Assembly (NCBI RefSeq): GCF_018406605.1
Contig: NZ_AP024545.1
Span: 1,302,001-1,366,000 of the forward strand
Source: Noviluteimonas caseinilytica
Lineage (GTDB): Bacteria; Pseudomonadota; Gammaproteobacteria; Xanthomonadales; Xanthomonadaceae
Direction of reading: 5' to 3'
DNA: 64,000 nucleotides
The stretch's first letter is position 1; every line of letters begins with the position of its first letter. The translations under genes and the position numbers were made by a program. Shown here piece after piece: positions 36,412 through 46,433 of the stretch. The notes beneath the pieces were generated by a model. The model did no database searches. It had not been told where the DNA came from and was given only the letters and a program-made list of their open reading frames with translations.

Positions 36412-39400
36412 ATGCAGGGACGCCCCGACTTCCGCCTCTACCACGGCAATGCGCTGGACGTGCTCGCCGGGCTGCTGGCGGCCGAAGTCGCGAAGCCGCC
36501 GGCCGACGGCGACTGGCTGCGCCCCGACATCGTCCTGGTCCCGCAGTTCTCCATGCGCCGCTGGCTGCAGCAGGCGCTGGCCGAAGCGAGCGGCATCTGC
36601 GCCAACCTGGTGTTCCTGACGCCGGGCGAATTCGTGGACCTGGCGCTCGATCGCAACCTCGGCCCCGCGCCGCCGCAGGACCGCCTGGCCCCGGAGACCC
36701 TCCGCTGGCACGTCCTGCGCGAACTCCAGCGCCACCCCCCGGCGGCGTTGCAGCGCTTCCTCGACGACGCGCAGCCGCGCAAGGCCTGGTCGCTCGCCAC
36801 CGCGCTGGCCGATACGTTCGAGAAATACCAGGCCTGGCGCCGCGACTGGCTGCTCGGCTGGGAGAAGCGCGCACCCCGCGACGATTGGGAAGCGGCGTTG
36901 TGGCGCGCGATCGGCCGCGGCAAGGCGCATCGCGCGCGGCGCATCGACGATTACCTCGCGCGCTTCGGCGCCGGTGCGGGCGAAGCGCCGACCGGCCTGC
37001 CGCCGCGCCTGTTCGTGTTCGCGTGCCAGAACGTCTCGCCCGACGTGCTGCAGGTGATCGCCAGCCAGTCGCACGCGGGCACGCAGCATTTCTACCTGCA
37101 CTCGCCGGCGCGCGGCTTCTGGGGCGACCTCGCGCGCTGGTCCGATTACGCGCCGGGCGCGGACGATGCGTACCTCGCGCTCGGCGACGCGCAACCCAAT
37201 CCGTTGCTCGCCGCGTGGGGCCAGGCCGGCCGCGATTTCGTCGCGATGCTCGTCGGCGGCGAGGCGGTGCAGCCCGCGTTCGACCTCGCACCGTTCGTCG
37301 AACCCACGCGCACCACGCTGCTCGGGCGCATGCAGGCCGACCTGCTCGACAACCGCGCGCCCTTGCAGGACGCCAACGACGCCGCATGGCCGCGCGCGAC
37401 CGTGGACGCACGCGATCCGAGCCTGCAATTCCACGCCTGCCACACGCGGCTGCGCGAAGTGCAGGTGCTGCACGACCAGCTGCGCGCGCTGCTGGACGCT
37501 TGGCCCGCCGATGGCAATCCGCCGCTGCAGCCGCGCGACATCGCCGTCCTGGCGCCCGACATCGACGCGTATGCGCCGCATATCGAAGCCGTGTTCGGCG
37601 GCGCGCTCGGCACCGCGCGCGAACTGCCGTACACGATCGCCGACACCAGCCCGCTCGCGAGTGCACCGATCGCCGAGGCGTTCCTGCGCTTGCTCGAACT
37701 CCCGTTGCGCGCCCCATCGACCGCCGACGTGCTCGACCTGCTCGCCGTTCCCGCGATCGCCGCGCGCTTCGACCTCGAAGATGCCGACCGCGCACGCGTG
37801 CAGGACTGGCTCGAATCCGCCGGCGCGCGCTGGGGCCTGGACGGCGACGACCGCCAGCGCCACGGCGCGGACGGCAATGCGTACACGCTGGAATTCGCGA
37901 TCGAGCGCCTGCTGCTCGGTTACGCGAGCGGCGCCGACGACGACATCGCCGGCATCGCGCCGTGGCCCGAGCTCGAAGGCCAGGCCGCGGAAACCCTCGA
38001 CGCGCTGTTGCGCTGCGTCGACATGCTGCGCAGCGCGCGCACGCGCCTGGCCGGTCCGCATCCGCCGGCCACGTGGGCCACCGTGCTGCAGCGCCTGCTG
38101 GACGACGCGTTCGCACCGCCGCGCGACAGCGCCGATGCGCAACTGTTGCGCCGCCTGCGCGATGCGATCGCGCGATTCACCGAAGGCGCCGCCACCGCGG
38201 GCTACGACGCGCCGGTCGAACACGCCGTCGTGCTCGACCACCTGCGCACCGAACTCGGCACCAGCGATGCGCGCGCGCCGTTCCTGTCGGGCGGCATCTG
38301 CTTCGGCCGCATGGTGCCGATGCGCCTGATCCCGTTCCGCGCGATCTGGCTGCTGGGCATGGACGCCGACGCCTTCCCCGCGCGCGAAGGCCGCGATCCC
38401 GTCAATCGCCTCGCCAACGCGTTGTCGACGCCGGAGCGGCGCACGGGCGATCCCTCGCGGCGCGATGCGGATCGTTACCTGTTCCTGCAATTGTTCGCCT
38501 CGTCCGGCCGCGTCTTCGCGATGAGTTGGTGCGGCATGGATCCGCGCGACAACAGCCGGCGCGAGCCGTCGACGCTGGTGACCGAATTGCTCGACGCGGC
38601 CGCCGCATACCACGCGGTCGAAACGGCAAAGGTGCGCGAGGCCCTCGTCGTGCGGCATGCGTTGCAGCCGTTCTCGCCGGGCGCATTCGGTGCGGCGCAT
38701 GTCGGGGAAGCGTTGCCGCAGGGCGAGCCCATCGAACCGCGCCGCTTCAGTTACGACGCGCGCTGGCGGGCGGCGTCCACGGAAGCCTCGGGCGTGGACG
38801 ACGAACCCGTGTTCGCGCCGCCCACGTTGGTGCTGCCCGAACGCGAAGGCGAGCGCGGTGCGTTGTCGCTCGATCGCCTGCGTCGCTCGCTGATGCGCCC
38901 GCACGCCGTGTACCTGCAGGAAGGTCTCGGCCTGCGCCTGCCGGAAGACGAACCACCCTTGGCCGAACACGAACCGCTCGGCGCGCCCGACGCGCTCGGT
39001 GCCTATGCGTTGCGCCACGCGGTGTTCGATGCGTGGATGCGCGCGAACGGGCGGCCCGATGCGCATGCGCTGCATGCACGCTTGCTCGCACGCGCCGTCG
39101 TCGCGCCCGGCGCGGATGGCCGCGCGCAGGTCGCGGAGATGCTGGAGGAAATCGCGCCGTTCGCGGAACGCGCACTCGCGAAGGGCTTCGGTGACGCCGC
39201 CGCGCGCGCCGCGTTTTCGCATGCGTCGGAGGCCGGCGCATTGCGCGGCACGCTCGACGGCCTGCATCGCCCGGGTTTGCTGCGCGTGGTGCTGCGTCCC
39301 GACGGCCAGCACGGCGGGCACGTGATCCGCCATGGGCTCGATGCGCTGTGCGCGTCGTTGCTGGGCAAGTCGATGCATCTGCTGGCCCGCCCGGAGAAAG

Positions 39401-39783
39401 GCGCCGATCCCGAATGGATCGTACGCAAGCCGGTGTCCGAGAAGCGCGCCGCTGCCGCACTCGACGCCTTCTTCGCCTGGCACGACCACGCAGTGCGCGC
39501 GCCGCAGGTGTTCCTGCCGAAGAGTGGCCACGACTTCGTCGCATGCCTGGCGAAGAAGGACCCGGCGTCCGCATTGCGCGCCGCGCGCGATACCTGGATG
39601 GGCAGTGCGTTCGAAGGCATCGGCCGTGCCGAAGCCTCGCCCGCCACGCGCGTTGCGTTGCGCGGCCGCGATCCGTTCTACGACGACGACGCGAGCGCGC
39701 AGATGCGTTTCGCCGAACTCTCGGTCGCGATCTTCAGCGCGCTGGAACACGCCACGCCGCTGGACGCGGGGATGTTCGCGTGA
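36412..39783 (+). CDS. recC: Exodeoxyribonuclease V subunit gamma
   Basis: A 1123-residue RecC protein, the Chi-recognising subunit of RecBCD. Recognisable pieces are NLVFLTPGEFVDLAL, ALAEASGICANL, the helicase-like ELPYTIADTSPLASAP and RLIPFRAIWLLGMDADAFPARE. It lacks ATPase motifs, as expected. ATG 36412 gives MQGRPDFRLYHGNALDVL, matching family N-termini; an in-frame start at 36313 adds a basic noncoding-looking stretch. It overlaps recB by 4 nt. Confidence 0.94.
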   Translation: MQGRPDFRLYHGNALDVLAGLLAAEVAKPPADGDWLRPDIVLVPQFSMRRWLQQALAEASGICANLVFLTPGEFVDLALDRNLGPAPPQDRLAPETLRWHVLRELQRHPPAALQRFLDDAQPRKAWSLATALADTFEKYQAWRRDWLLGWEKRAPRDDWEAALWRAIGRGKAHRARRIDDYLARFGAGAGEAPTGLPPRLFVFACQNVSPDVLQVIASQSHAGTQHFYLHSPARGFWGDLARWSDYAPGADDAYLALGDAQPNPLLAAWGQAGRDFVAMLVGGEAVQPAFDLAPFVEPTRTTLLGRMQADLLDNRAPLQDANDAAWPRATVDARDPSLQFHACHTRLREVQVLHDQLRALLDAWPADGNPPLQPRDIAVLAPDIDAYAPHIEAVFGGALGTARELPYTIADTSPLASAPIAEAFLRLLELPLRAPSTADVLDLLAVPAIAARFDLEDADRARVQDWLESAGARWGLDGDDRQRHGADGNAYTLEFAIERLLLGYASGADDDIAGIAPWPELEGQAAETLDALLRCVDMLRSARTRLAGPHPPATWATVLQRLLDDAFAPPRDSADAQLLRRLRDAIARFTEGAATAGYDAPVEHAVVLDHLRTELGTSDARAPFLSGGICFGRMVPMRLIPFRAIWLLGMDADAFPAREGRDPVNRLANALSTPERRTGDPSRRDADRYLFLQLFASSGRVFAMSWCGMDPRDNSRREPSTLVTELLDAAAAYHAVETAKVREALVVRHALQPFSPGAFGAAHVGEALPQGEPIEPRRFSYDARWRAASTEASGVDDEPVFAPPTLVLPEREGERGALSLDRLRRSLMRPHAVYLQEGLGLRLPEDEPPLAEHEPLGAPDALGAYALRHAVFDAWMRANGRPDAHALHARLLARAVVAPGADGRAQVAEMLEEIAPFAERALAKGFGDAAARAAFSHASEAGALRGTLDGLHRPGLLRVVLRPDGQHGGHVIRHGLDALCASLLGKSMHLLARPEKGADPEWIVRKPVSEKRAAAALDAFFAWHDHAVRAPQVFLPKSGHDFVACLAKKDPASALRAARDTWMGSAFEGIGRAEASPATRVALRGRDPFYDDDASAQMRFAELSVAIFSALEHATPLDAGMFA

Positions 39784-42700
39784 GCGCCACCATCCTCGAC
39801 ACCCCGCTGGATGCGCGCAGCTTCATCGAAGCCAGCGCCGGCACGGGCAAGACGTATGCGCTGGCGGGCTTGTTCGCGCGCGCCGTGATCGTGCAGCGCC
39901 TCGAGGTCCCGCAGATCCTCGCCGTCACCTACACCGTGGCCGCGACGCAGGAGCTGCACGAACGCGTCCGCCTGCGCCTGCAACGCGCCGCGCAACTCGC
40001 CGACGCCTGGCAGTCGGACGACGCGCCGCACCGCGAAGGCGACGACGCCGAAAGTGCCCTCCTCCGCGGCTTGCTGCATGCCGCGCTGCACGACGGCACC
40101 CGCGAATCCCTGTCGACATTGCGCCTGCGCCTGCGTCGCGCCGTGCGCGACCTCGACCTGGCCTCGATCACCACCATCCACGGCTTCTGCCAGCGCCTGT
40201 TGTCGGAACACGCCTTGCTCGCCGGCCAGCCGCTGCTGCCCACCGCCATCGAGCCCGACAACGCCGCGCAGCGCAGCCGCCTGGCGGTCGTGCTGTGGCG
40301 CGCGCACGCGCGCACCGCGGAAGGCGCGGCGTTCCTGCAACGCATGTTCACCGACGTCGACAGCCTGGCGAACGACCTGCGTGACCTGTTGTCTTCGGAA
40401 CCCTTGCTGCCGCCGCCGCCCGCCGGCGATCCGCAGACCGCGCGCACGCAGGCGTGGCTCGCGTTGCGTCGTGCGTTCACGCACCACGGGGAGGCGGATC
40501 GCGCGTTGCTCGATGCGGCCGCCACGCAGGGGCTGTTGAGCAAGGCGAAGGACAAGCGCCTGCCGATCGAGACGCTGTGGCACTGGTTCTCGGTGCAGTC
40601 CGATGCGCCGCCGCAATCGCACGAAGACTTGCCGAAGCTCACGCGCGAAGGCCTGGGAAAGGCCTGCGTTCCGAGCAAGGCGCACCTCGCACCGACCCTC
40701 GCCCTGTCGGCGCACGTCGAACGCTTCCTCGAAACCGAACAAGGCTTCGACCTCATGCACCTGCACGCGTTGCGCGCCGACGCGCGCCGCGAAGACCAGG
40801 CGATGAAGCGCGAAGCCAACGTGCGCGGCTTCGACGACCTCGTCGACGCCGTGTTCGAAGCGACGGAAGACGACGTGGTCTTCCACGCGCTCGCCGAAGC
40901 CCTGCGCGCGCAATATCCCTTGGTGCTCGTCGACGAATTCCAGGACACCGATGCGCGGCAGTGGGCGATCTTCTCGCGCTTGTTCGGCGAAGGCGGCCTG
41001 TTGCTGGTCGGCGATCCCAAGCAGGCGATCTACCGTTTCCGCGGCGGCGACGTGCAGACGTACCTCGACGCGCGCGGCACCGCGCAACTTGCCGCGCCGC
41101 TCGACCGCAACTTCCGTTCGCGCCCGTGCGTGCTCGCCGCGGTGAACCGCGTGTTCGCGCACGCCAGCGTCGACGCCGAACCGCTCGGCGAAGGCATCGC
41201 GTTCGCGCCCACGCAACCGGGCGACCGCGCGTGCGATCCGGATTTCTGCATCGATGGCACGCCGGCGCCGGCCCTGATCGTGCAGACGCACGTGGCCACC
41301 ACCGGCGCGAAGTGGTCCGCGGGCGAATCGATCGAGCGCGCCGCGCGCAGCTGCGCCCTTGCCATCCGCGACCTGCTGCTGCTTGCGCGCGAAGGCCGCG
41401 CGACCCGCCGCGACGCGAACGTGCAGCGCCCCGTCGAGCCGCGCGACTGTGCCGTGCTGGTGCGCAGCCACAAGGAAGGCATCGCGATCCGCGACGCGCT
41501 CACGCACCTCGGCGTGCCCGCGGTCAGCGCCGGCCGCGGCAGCCTGTACGAAACCGACGAAGCGCAGCAGTTGCTTGCCTTGCTGCTCGCGCTGGCCGCG
41601 CCGGGCGACGATCGCCGCCTGCGGGCCGTGCTCGCGATGCCGTTGTTCGGATACGACGCGGGCATGTTGCAGGCGCTCGAGGACGACGGCGAAGCGCAGC
41701 GCCGCTGGCAACAGGACCTCGCCGACTGGCGCCTGCGCTGGGAATCGCACGGCCCGCAACCGATGCTCGCCGATGTCGTCGCACGCGAAGCCGCGCGCCT
41801 GCTCGCGTTCGCCGACGGCGAGCGCCGCATCACGCACCTGCTGCAACTCGGCGAGCAATTGCAGGAAGCGCGCGCGCAACGCCTTGGTCCGCAAGGCCAG
41901 GTGGACTGGTTGCGTGCCGCCATCGCGCACGCCGACCGCGAAGACGAAACGCAGTGGCCCAACCTGGAATCCGATGCGAGCCGCGTGCAGATCCTCACGC
42001 TGCACAAGAGCAAGGGCCTGGAATTCCCGCTCGTGTTCCTGCCGTTCGCGGCGATCGGGCGCTCCCGCAACGACCGCGCGCGCGTCATGCAGTATCACGA
42101 CGCCACCGGCCGCCGCGTGCGCCAATGGAAGACGCAGCAGCCGCAACCGGGTGCGCCGGCGTGGGACAAGGCGAAGGACGCGGCCCGGCGCGAGGATGCC
42201 GCCGAAGACATGCGCCTGCTGTACGTCGGCCTCACGCGCGCGCGCGATGCGCTGTGGCTGTGCACGGGGCCGTTCGCGTCGAACGCGCAATCCTCGTTGC
42301 ATCGCCTGTTCGGCGGCGTGTTGCCGCACGCGGACGTGCAGCGCGACCTCGGCGGCAGCCTCGACCTGCGTGCGCCGCGCGACGAGGCGGACGACGACGC
42401 CCGCCTCCCGCCCGCGACACCCGGCGACATCCCGCCGCCGCGCGTGCCCGAACGCCGCCTGCGCCGCGACTGGTGGATCCACAGCTTCAGCCAGCTGCAT
42501 CGCCAGCATGCGCACGGTGCGCAGGCGTTGGCCGAAGAGTCGCCCGCCGACGACGAGCGCCCGCTCGTGGTGGTCGACGCGATCGATCCGGCGTTGCTGC
42601 GTTTTTCCGGCACGCGCTTCGGCAACGCGCTGCACCATGCGCTCGAACACGTCGACTTCGCCGCGTGGCGCGACGCGCAGGACGCACCCGCCGACCAGGT

Positions 42701-43322
42701 CGACATCCTGCGCGACGCGTTGCGCTCGCAGGACTATCCCGACACCGACCTCGACGCGGGCGTACGCGAACTCGCGCCCCTCGTCGCGCGCACCCTGAAC
42801 GCCCCGCTCCCCGAAGGCGTGCGCCTGTGCGACGTCCCCGACGCCGACCGCATCGCCGAACTGGAATTCCACTTCACCCTCGCCGACGCCGATGCGCATG
42901 CCTTCCTGGCGTTGCTGCAGGCGCACGGGATTGCGCGCGGTCGCCGCGACTTCGGCGCGTGGCCGCGCTTGTCCGGCCTGATGACGGGCAAGATCGATCT
43001 CACGTATCGCGTCGACGGGCGCCTGTACGTCGTCGACTACAAGTCCAATCGCTTGCCTGCGTACGACACGCAGGCGCTGGCCGACGCCATGGGCGCCAGC
43101 GAGTACGACCTGCAGGCCTTGCTGTACGTGGTCGCCGTGCATCGCTGGATGCGCTTGCGACGGGGCGCCGGGTATTCGATGGCGACGCATTTCGGCGGCG
43201 TGCGCTATCTGTTCTGCCGCGGGCTGGATGCGACGGACGCCGTCCCCGGCCTCGCCGTCCCGGAATTCCCCGCCGCGCTCGTCGAAGCCGTCGACGCGTT
43301 GCTGATCGGAGGCCACGCATGA
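39780..43322 (+). CDS. recB: Exodeoxyribonuclease V subunit beta (helicase-nuclease)
   Basis: A 1180-residue UvrD-like helicase with a C-terminal nuclease. Walker A is ASAGTGKT near residue 20, motif II VDEFQDTDARQW, motif VI VGLTRARDALWL. The RecB nuclease site is present: GKIDLTYRVDGRLYVVDYKSN with Asp 1073, Asp 1086 and Lys 1088. Starts with GTG (GTGA overlapping the recC stop by 4 nt). Together with RecC and RecD it processes double-strand breaks. Confidence 0.96.
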   Translation: MSATILDTPLDARSFIEASAGTGKTYALAGLFARAVIVQRLEVPQILAVTYTVAATQELHERVRLRLQRAAQLADAWQSDDAPHREGDDAESALLRGLLHAALHDGTRESLSTLRLRLRRAVRDLDLASITTIHGFCQRLLSEHALLAGQPLLPTAIEPDNAAQRSRLAVVLWRAHARTAEGAAFLQRMFTDVDSLANDLRDLLSSEPLLPPPPAGDPQTARTQAWLALRRAFTHHGEADRALLDAAATQGLLSKAKDKRLPIETLWHWFSVQSDAPPQSHEDLPKLTREGLGKACVPSKAHLAPTLALSAHVERFLETEQGFDLMHLHALRADARREDQAMKREANVRGFDDLVDAVFEATEDDVVFHALAEALRAQYPLVLVDEFQDTDARQWAIFSRLFGEGGLLLVGDPKQAIYRFRGGDVQTYLDARGTAQLAAPLDRNFRSRPCVLAAVNRVFAHASVDAEPLGEGIAFAPTQPGDRACDPDFCIDGTPAPALIVQTHVATTGAKWSAGESIERAARSCALAIRDLLLLAREGRATRRDANVQRPVEPRDCAVLVRSHKEGIAIRDALTHLGVPAVSAGRGSLYETDEAQQLLALLLALAAPGDDRRLRAVLAMPLFGYDAGMLQALEDDGEAQRRWQQDLADWRLRWESHGPQPMLADVVAREAARLLAFADGERRITHLLQLGEQLQEARAQRLGPQGQVDWLRAAIAHADREDETQWPNLESDASRVQILTLHKSKGLEFPLVFLPFAAIGRSRNDRARVMQYHDATGRRVRQWKTQQPQPGAPAWDKAKDAARREDAAEDMRLLYVGLTRARDALWLCTGPFASNAQSSLHRLFGGVLPHADVQRDLGGSLDLRAPRDEADDDARLPPATPGDIPPPRVPERRLRRDWWIHSFSQLHRQHAHGAQALAEESPADDERPLVVVDAIDPALLRFSGTRFGNALHHALEHVDFAAWRDAQDAPADQVDILRDALRSQDYPDTDLDAGVRELAPLVARTLNAPLPEGVRLCDVPDADRIAELEFHFTLADADAHAFLALLQAHGIARGRRDFGAWPRLSGLMTGKIDLTYRVDGRLYVVDYKSNRLPAYDTQALADAMGASEYDLQALLYVVAVHRWMRLRRGAGYSMATHFGGVRYLFCRGLDATDAVPGLAVPEFPAALVEAVDALLIGGHA

Positions 43323-45109
43323 AGCGCACCGCCGACGACGCACCGCGCGCCTTCGATCGCGCCTTCGCCGATCTGCTGCGCCGTCGCGCGCCGGACACGC
43401 ATCCGCGCGTGTTGCGCGCCGCCGAACAGGCCGCATTCGCGATCGCGGAAGGCCACGCCGGATTCGCGCTCGCGGATTCGGATGACGACGCCAGCACCCT
43501 GCGCGATGCATTGCGCGCCTCGCCCTGGGTCGCGACGCCCGACGCGGATGCAGCCGCCGATCCCGCGATGCCGCTCGTCCTCGAAGGCGACCTGCTCTAC
43601 CTGCGCCGCTATCGCGAATACGAACGCCGCCTCGCGCTGGGCCTGCGCCGCATCGCCGCGGCCGACATGCCCGACGACAGCGTCGACGCACTCGACCCCG
43701 TCTTCGCCCAACTGTTCCCGCCCGCCACGCGCGATCCGCAACAAGCCCGCGCCGCCGCGCTCGCATTGCGCCATCCGTTGCTGCTCGTCACCGGCGGGCC
43801 CGGCACGGGCAAGACCACCACCATCGCGCGCCTGCTGATCCTCGCGGTGGCGCAAGCGCGCGCCGCCGGACGTCCGGCACGCATCGCACTCGCTGCACCG
43901 ACGGGGCGCGCCGCCGAACGCATGGCGCAAAGCCTACGCAGCGCCGTCGCCGCATTGCGCGAGGCAGGCGTCGACCCCGCGCTGTGCGATGCATTGCCGC
44001 TCGAAGCCGGCACGCTGCATCGCCTGCTCGGCACGATCCCGGAACGCCCGCGCTTCCGCCACGGCGCCGACCTCCCGCTCGCGTTCGACCTGGTCGTCGT
44101 CGACGAAGCCTCGATGGTCGATCTCCCGCTGATGTGCAAGCTCGTCGAAGCCGTGCCCGAAGGCGCGCGCCTGATCCTGCTCGGCGACCGCGACCAGTTG
44201 CCGTCGGTGGAAGCGGGCGACGTGTTGTCCGCGATCGCCGACGCCGCGACGCCGGTCGATGACATCGGTGGTGATGCGCTGGCGACGCTCGCCACGCGAA
44301 TCCCCGCCGCCGCAGGCTTCGGCGGCATCCGCGTCGAACTCCGCCGTGCATGGCGCCAGTCCGATGCGCTCGAACTCGCGCCGCTCGCCACCGCCGTCCG
44401 CGACGGCGACGCCGACACCGCGCTCGACCTGCTGCGCGGCAACGCGTTGCAAGGCGTGCACTTCCACGAAGACATCGACGATCCGTTGTCGCCCGCGTTG
44501 CGAGACAGCTTGCTGGCCCCCTGGCGCATGCTCGGCGCCGTCGATGCCACGTCGTCCGACGACATCGATGCCGCCCTCGCCCTCGCGCAGCACGCGCGCG
44601 TGCTCACCGCATTGCGCAACGGGCCGCAAGGCGCGGGCCCGCTCGGCGCGCGCATCGAAGAAGCGCTCGCGGGCGCGCAGCGCGCACCGTATTTCCACGG
44701 CCGCCTCATCGCGATCACCGAAAACAGTTATCGCCACGGCCTGTTCAACGGCGACCTCGGCCTGTGCCTGCGCAGCGAAGACGGCACGGCGGTGTGGTTC
44801 CGCACCGCTGCGGGATTGCGTCCGTTCCATCCCGGTGCGTTGCCCGCGCATGCCGGCGCGTTCGCGATGACCGTGCACAAGGCGCAGGGTTCGGAGTTCG
44901 ACACGGTGTGGCTGCAGTTGCCGAAGCAACCTGCGCGCACGCTCTCGCGCGAGTTGATCTACACCGCGATGACGCGCGCACGCACCACGCTGCACGTGTG
45001 CGCATCGGAAGCCGCATTGCGCGCTGCGCTGGCAGTGCGCGCACAACGCGTTTCGGGGCTTGCTGCGCGTTTGCGTCGCGTGAGTGACGATTTCGTTGCG
45101 ATTCGCTGA
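43319..45109 (+). CDS. recD: Exodeoxyribonuclease V subunit alpha (helicase)
   Basis: A 596-residue 5'-3' helicase with Walker A GGPGTGKTTTIA, motif II VVVDEASMVDLPLM, GDRDQLPSVEAGDVL, and a final motif VYTAMTRAR-like stretch (IYTAMTRARTTLHV) plus TVHKAQGSEFDTVW. N-terminal ~110 residues form the RecD N-domain. It overlaps recB by 4 nt and completes the recC-recB-recD operon. Its stop is 150 nt before the glycine-zipper gene. Confidence 0.95.
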   Translation: MKRTADDAPRAFDRAFADLLRRRAPDTHPRVLRAAEQAAFAIAEGHAGFALADSDDDASTLRDALRASPWVATPDADAAADPAMPLVLEGDLLYLRRYREYERRLALGLRRIAAADMPDDSVDALDPVFAQLFPPATRDPQQARAAALALRHPLLLVTGGPGTGKTTTIARLLILAVAQARAAGRPARIALAAPTGRAAERMAQSLRSAVAALREAGVDPALCDALPLEAGTLHRLLGTIPERPRFRHGADLPLAFDLVVVDEASMVDLPLMCKLVEAVPEGARLILLGDRDQLPSVEAGDVLSAIADAATPVDDIGGDALATLATRIPAAAGFGGIRVELRRAWRQSDALELAPLATAVRDGDADTALDLLRGNALQGVHFHEDIDDPLSPALRDSLLAPWRMLGAVDATSSDDIDAALALAQHARVLTALRNGPQGAGPLGARIEEALAGAQRAPYFHGRLIAITENSYRHGLFNGDLGLCLRSEDGTAVWFRTAAGLRPFHPGALPAHAGAFAMTVHKAQGSEFDTVWLQLPKQPARTLSRELIYTAMTRARTTLHVCASEAALRAALAVRAQRVSGLAARLRRVSDDFVAIR

Positions 45110-45259
45110 ACAGGCAAGCGCCCGCTTCGCGCAGTGATGTTGCCGATGATTCATGCAATCGCGTGCGCTCTTCACTGTCGCTCTACCAGCGCGTGCGCAA
45201 CATCCGCCTTCGCCGCGTCGCTTGACGCGTCGTCCCCCAAAGAATCCAGGAGCTACACC

Positions 45260-45721
45260 ATGAGCGACATCAAGAAGGACCACAGCGTCGGTGAAGGTAC
45301 GGGCGCAGTGACCGGTGCAGTGACCGGTGCCGCCGTTGGTTCGGCCGCGGGCCCGATCGGTACCGTGGTCGGTGCGATCGCCGGTGGCGTGCTCGGCGCG
45401 AAGGCTGGCGGCGCGGTGGCCGAAGCCGTCAACCCGACCGAATACAACGATCACTTCAAGAACACGTATCGCGAAACCCCGTACTACAACAGCAGCCGCG
45501 AGTGGAACGACTACGAGCCGGCGTACAAGTACGGCTACGACACCTATGGCCAGTACAAGGGCCAGCGCTTCGAAGACGTCGAAAGCAACCTCGAAGCCGG
45601 TTGGGACACCACGAAGGCCAACTCGCGCCTGGCGTGGAGCGAAGCCCGCGGCGCCGTGCGCGATGGTTGGCATCACATCGAACGCGCGATGCCGGGCGAC
45701 GCCGACCGCGACGGTCGCTAA
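45260..45721 (+). CDS. Glycine-zipper protein of unknown function (paralogue 1)
   Basis: A 153-residue protein. After a short charged N-terminus (MSDIKKDHSVGEGTGA) comes a Gly/Ala-rich zipper about residues 14-62 (AVTGAAVGSAAGPIGTVVGAIAGGVLGAKAGG), then a hydrophilic aromatic-rich domain (YYNSSREWNDYEPAYKYGYDTYGQY, FEDVESNLEAGWDTTK). AGGAG lies 7-8 nt before ATG 45260. The zipper may form membrane-inserting helices. Similar in order to the gene at 45902. Role unknown; such genes are often stress-induced in this group. Confidence 0.8.
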   Translation: MSDIKKDHSVGEGTGAVTGAVTGAAVGSAAGPIGTVVGAIAGGVLGAKAGGAVAEAVNPTEYNDHFKNTYRETPYYNSSREWNDYEPAYKYGYDTYGQYKGQRFEDVESNLEAGWDTTKANSRLAWSEARGAVRDGWHHIERAMPGDADRDGR

Positions 45722-45808
45722 GCCCAGCAAGTGACAAGACTCGCGGTGGCCCCTTGCCCTCACCGGCACGGGGCGCCGCAAGACGAGCCGGCAGGGATCG
45801 CCGGACGC

Positions 45809-45838
45809 AAAGGCCGCCTCGCGCGGCCTTTGCTTTTT
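45809..45838 (+). terminator. Rho-independent terminator after the first glycine-zipper gene
   Basis: AAAGGCCGC, a 5-nt loop and GCGGCCTTT form a 9-bp stem followed by GCTTTTT, 87 nt after the stop codon. Confidence 0.85.
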
Positions 45839-45901
45839 CACGGCTTCACTCTGGTTGAACAGCCGCCGCCCTAGCGTGCGATCTCGACAGGAGGCCTGCC
45901 C

Positions 45902-46372
45902 ATGAGCATCTTGAAGAAGGACCACATCGTCGGCACCGGCGGTGGTGCGCTGGCCGGCGGTGCAGCCGGAGCCGCGATCGGCACGGTGGTGGGCGGTCCG
46001 CCCGGCATGGCCATCGGCGGCGTGGTGGGCGTGGCGCTCGGCGCGATGGCGGGCGACCGCCTCTCCGAGGCACGCGATCGCCGCGAGAACCTCGGCCATT
46101 TCCAGCAGATCTTCCAGTCGATGCCCTACTACCGGCACGGCCTGGACTGGACCGACTACGAGCCGGCCTATCGCTTCGGTCTCGAAAACTACGAACGCGC
46201 CGACGGCCAGTCCTTCGCCGACATGGAGTCGACGCTGCAAGGGGCCTGGGAAGCGAACGCGCGGTTCGGTTCGCGGTTGGGCTGGCTGGAAGCACGGCCC
46301 GCGGTCGAACATGCATGGCGCTCGCTCGACGAAGCGCTGGGGCGTTCCGAACACCAGCCGCCACCGCGCTGA
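45902..46372 (+). CDS. Glycine-zipper protein of unknown function (paralogue 2)
   Basis: A 156-residue protein aligned end to end with the upstream paralogue: MSILKKDHIVGTGGGALAGGAAGAA, a Gly zipper, then MPYYRHGLDWTDYEPAYRFGLENYERADGQSFADMESTL and W/E-rich helices (in parts). Shared landmarks are KKDH, YEPAY, GQ-F-D-E and the A-W-H/R-IE pattern near the end. The two genes are separated by a terminator, so they are independent units from an old duplication. AGGAGG precedes the start. Function unknown. Confidence 0.8.
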   Translation: MSILKKDHIVGTGGGALAGGAAGAAIGTVVGGPPGMAIGGVVGVALGAMAGDRLSEARDRRENLGHFQQIFQSMPYYRHGLDWTDYEPAYRFGLENYERADGQSFADMESTLQGAWEANARFGSRLGWLEARPAVEHAWRSLDEALGRSEHQPPPR

Positions 46373-46433
46373 ACATCGTCCTGGACACGCCTGCCCGTTA
46401 CCATGGCGGCCCCCACGCAGGGCCGCCTTCCCG

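Noticed and set aside
35440..39750. 1436-residue open frame on the minus strand across recC
   Set aside because: Only its last 263 residues (mlaF) are real; the rest is antisense to recC.
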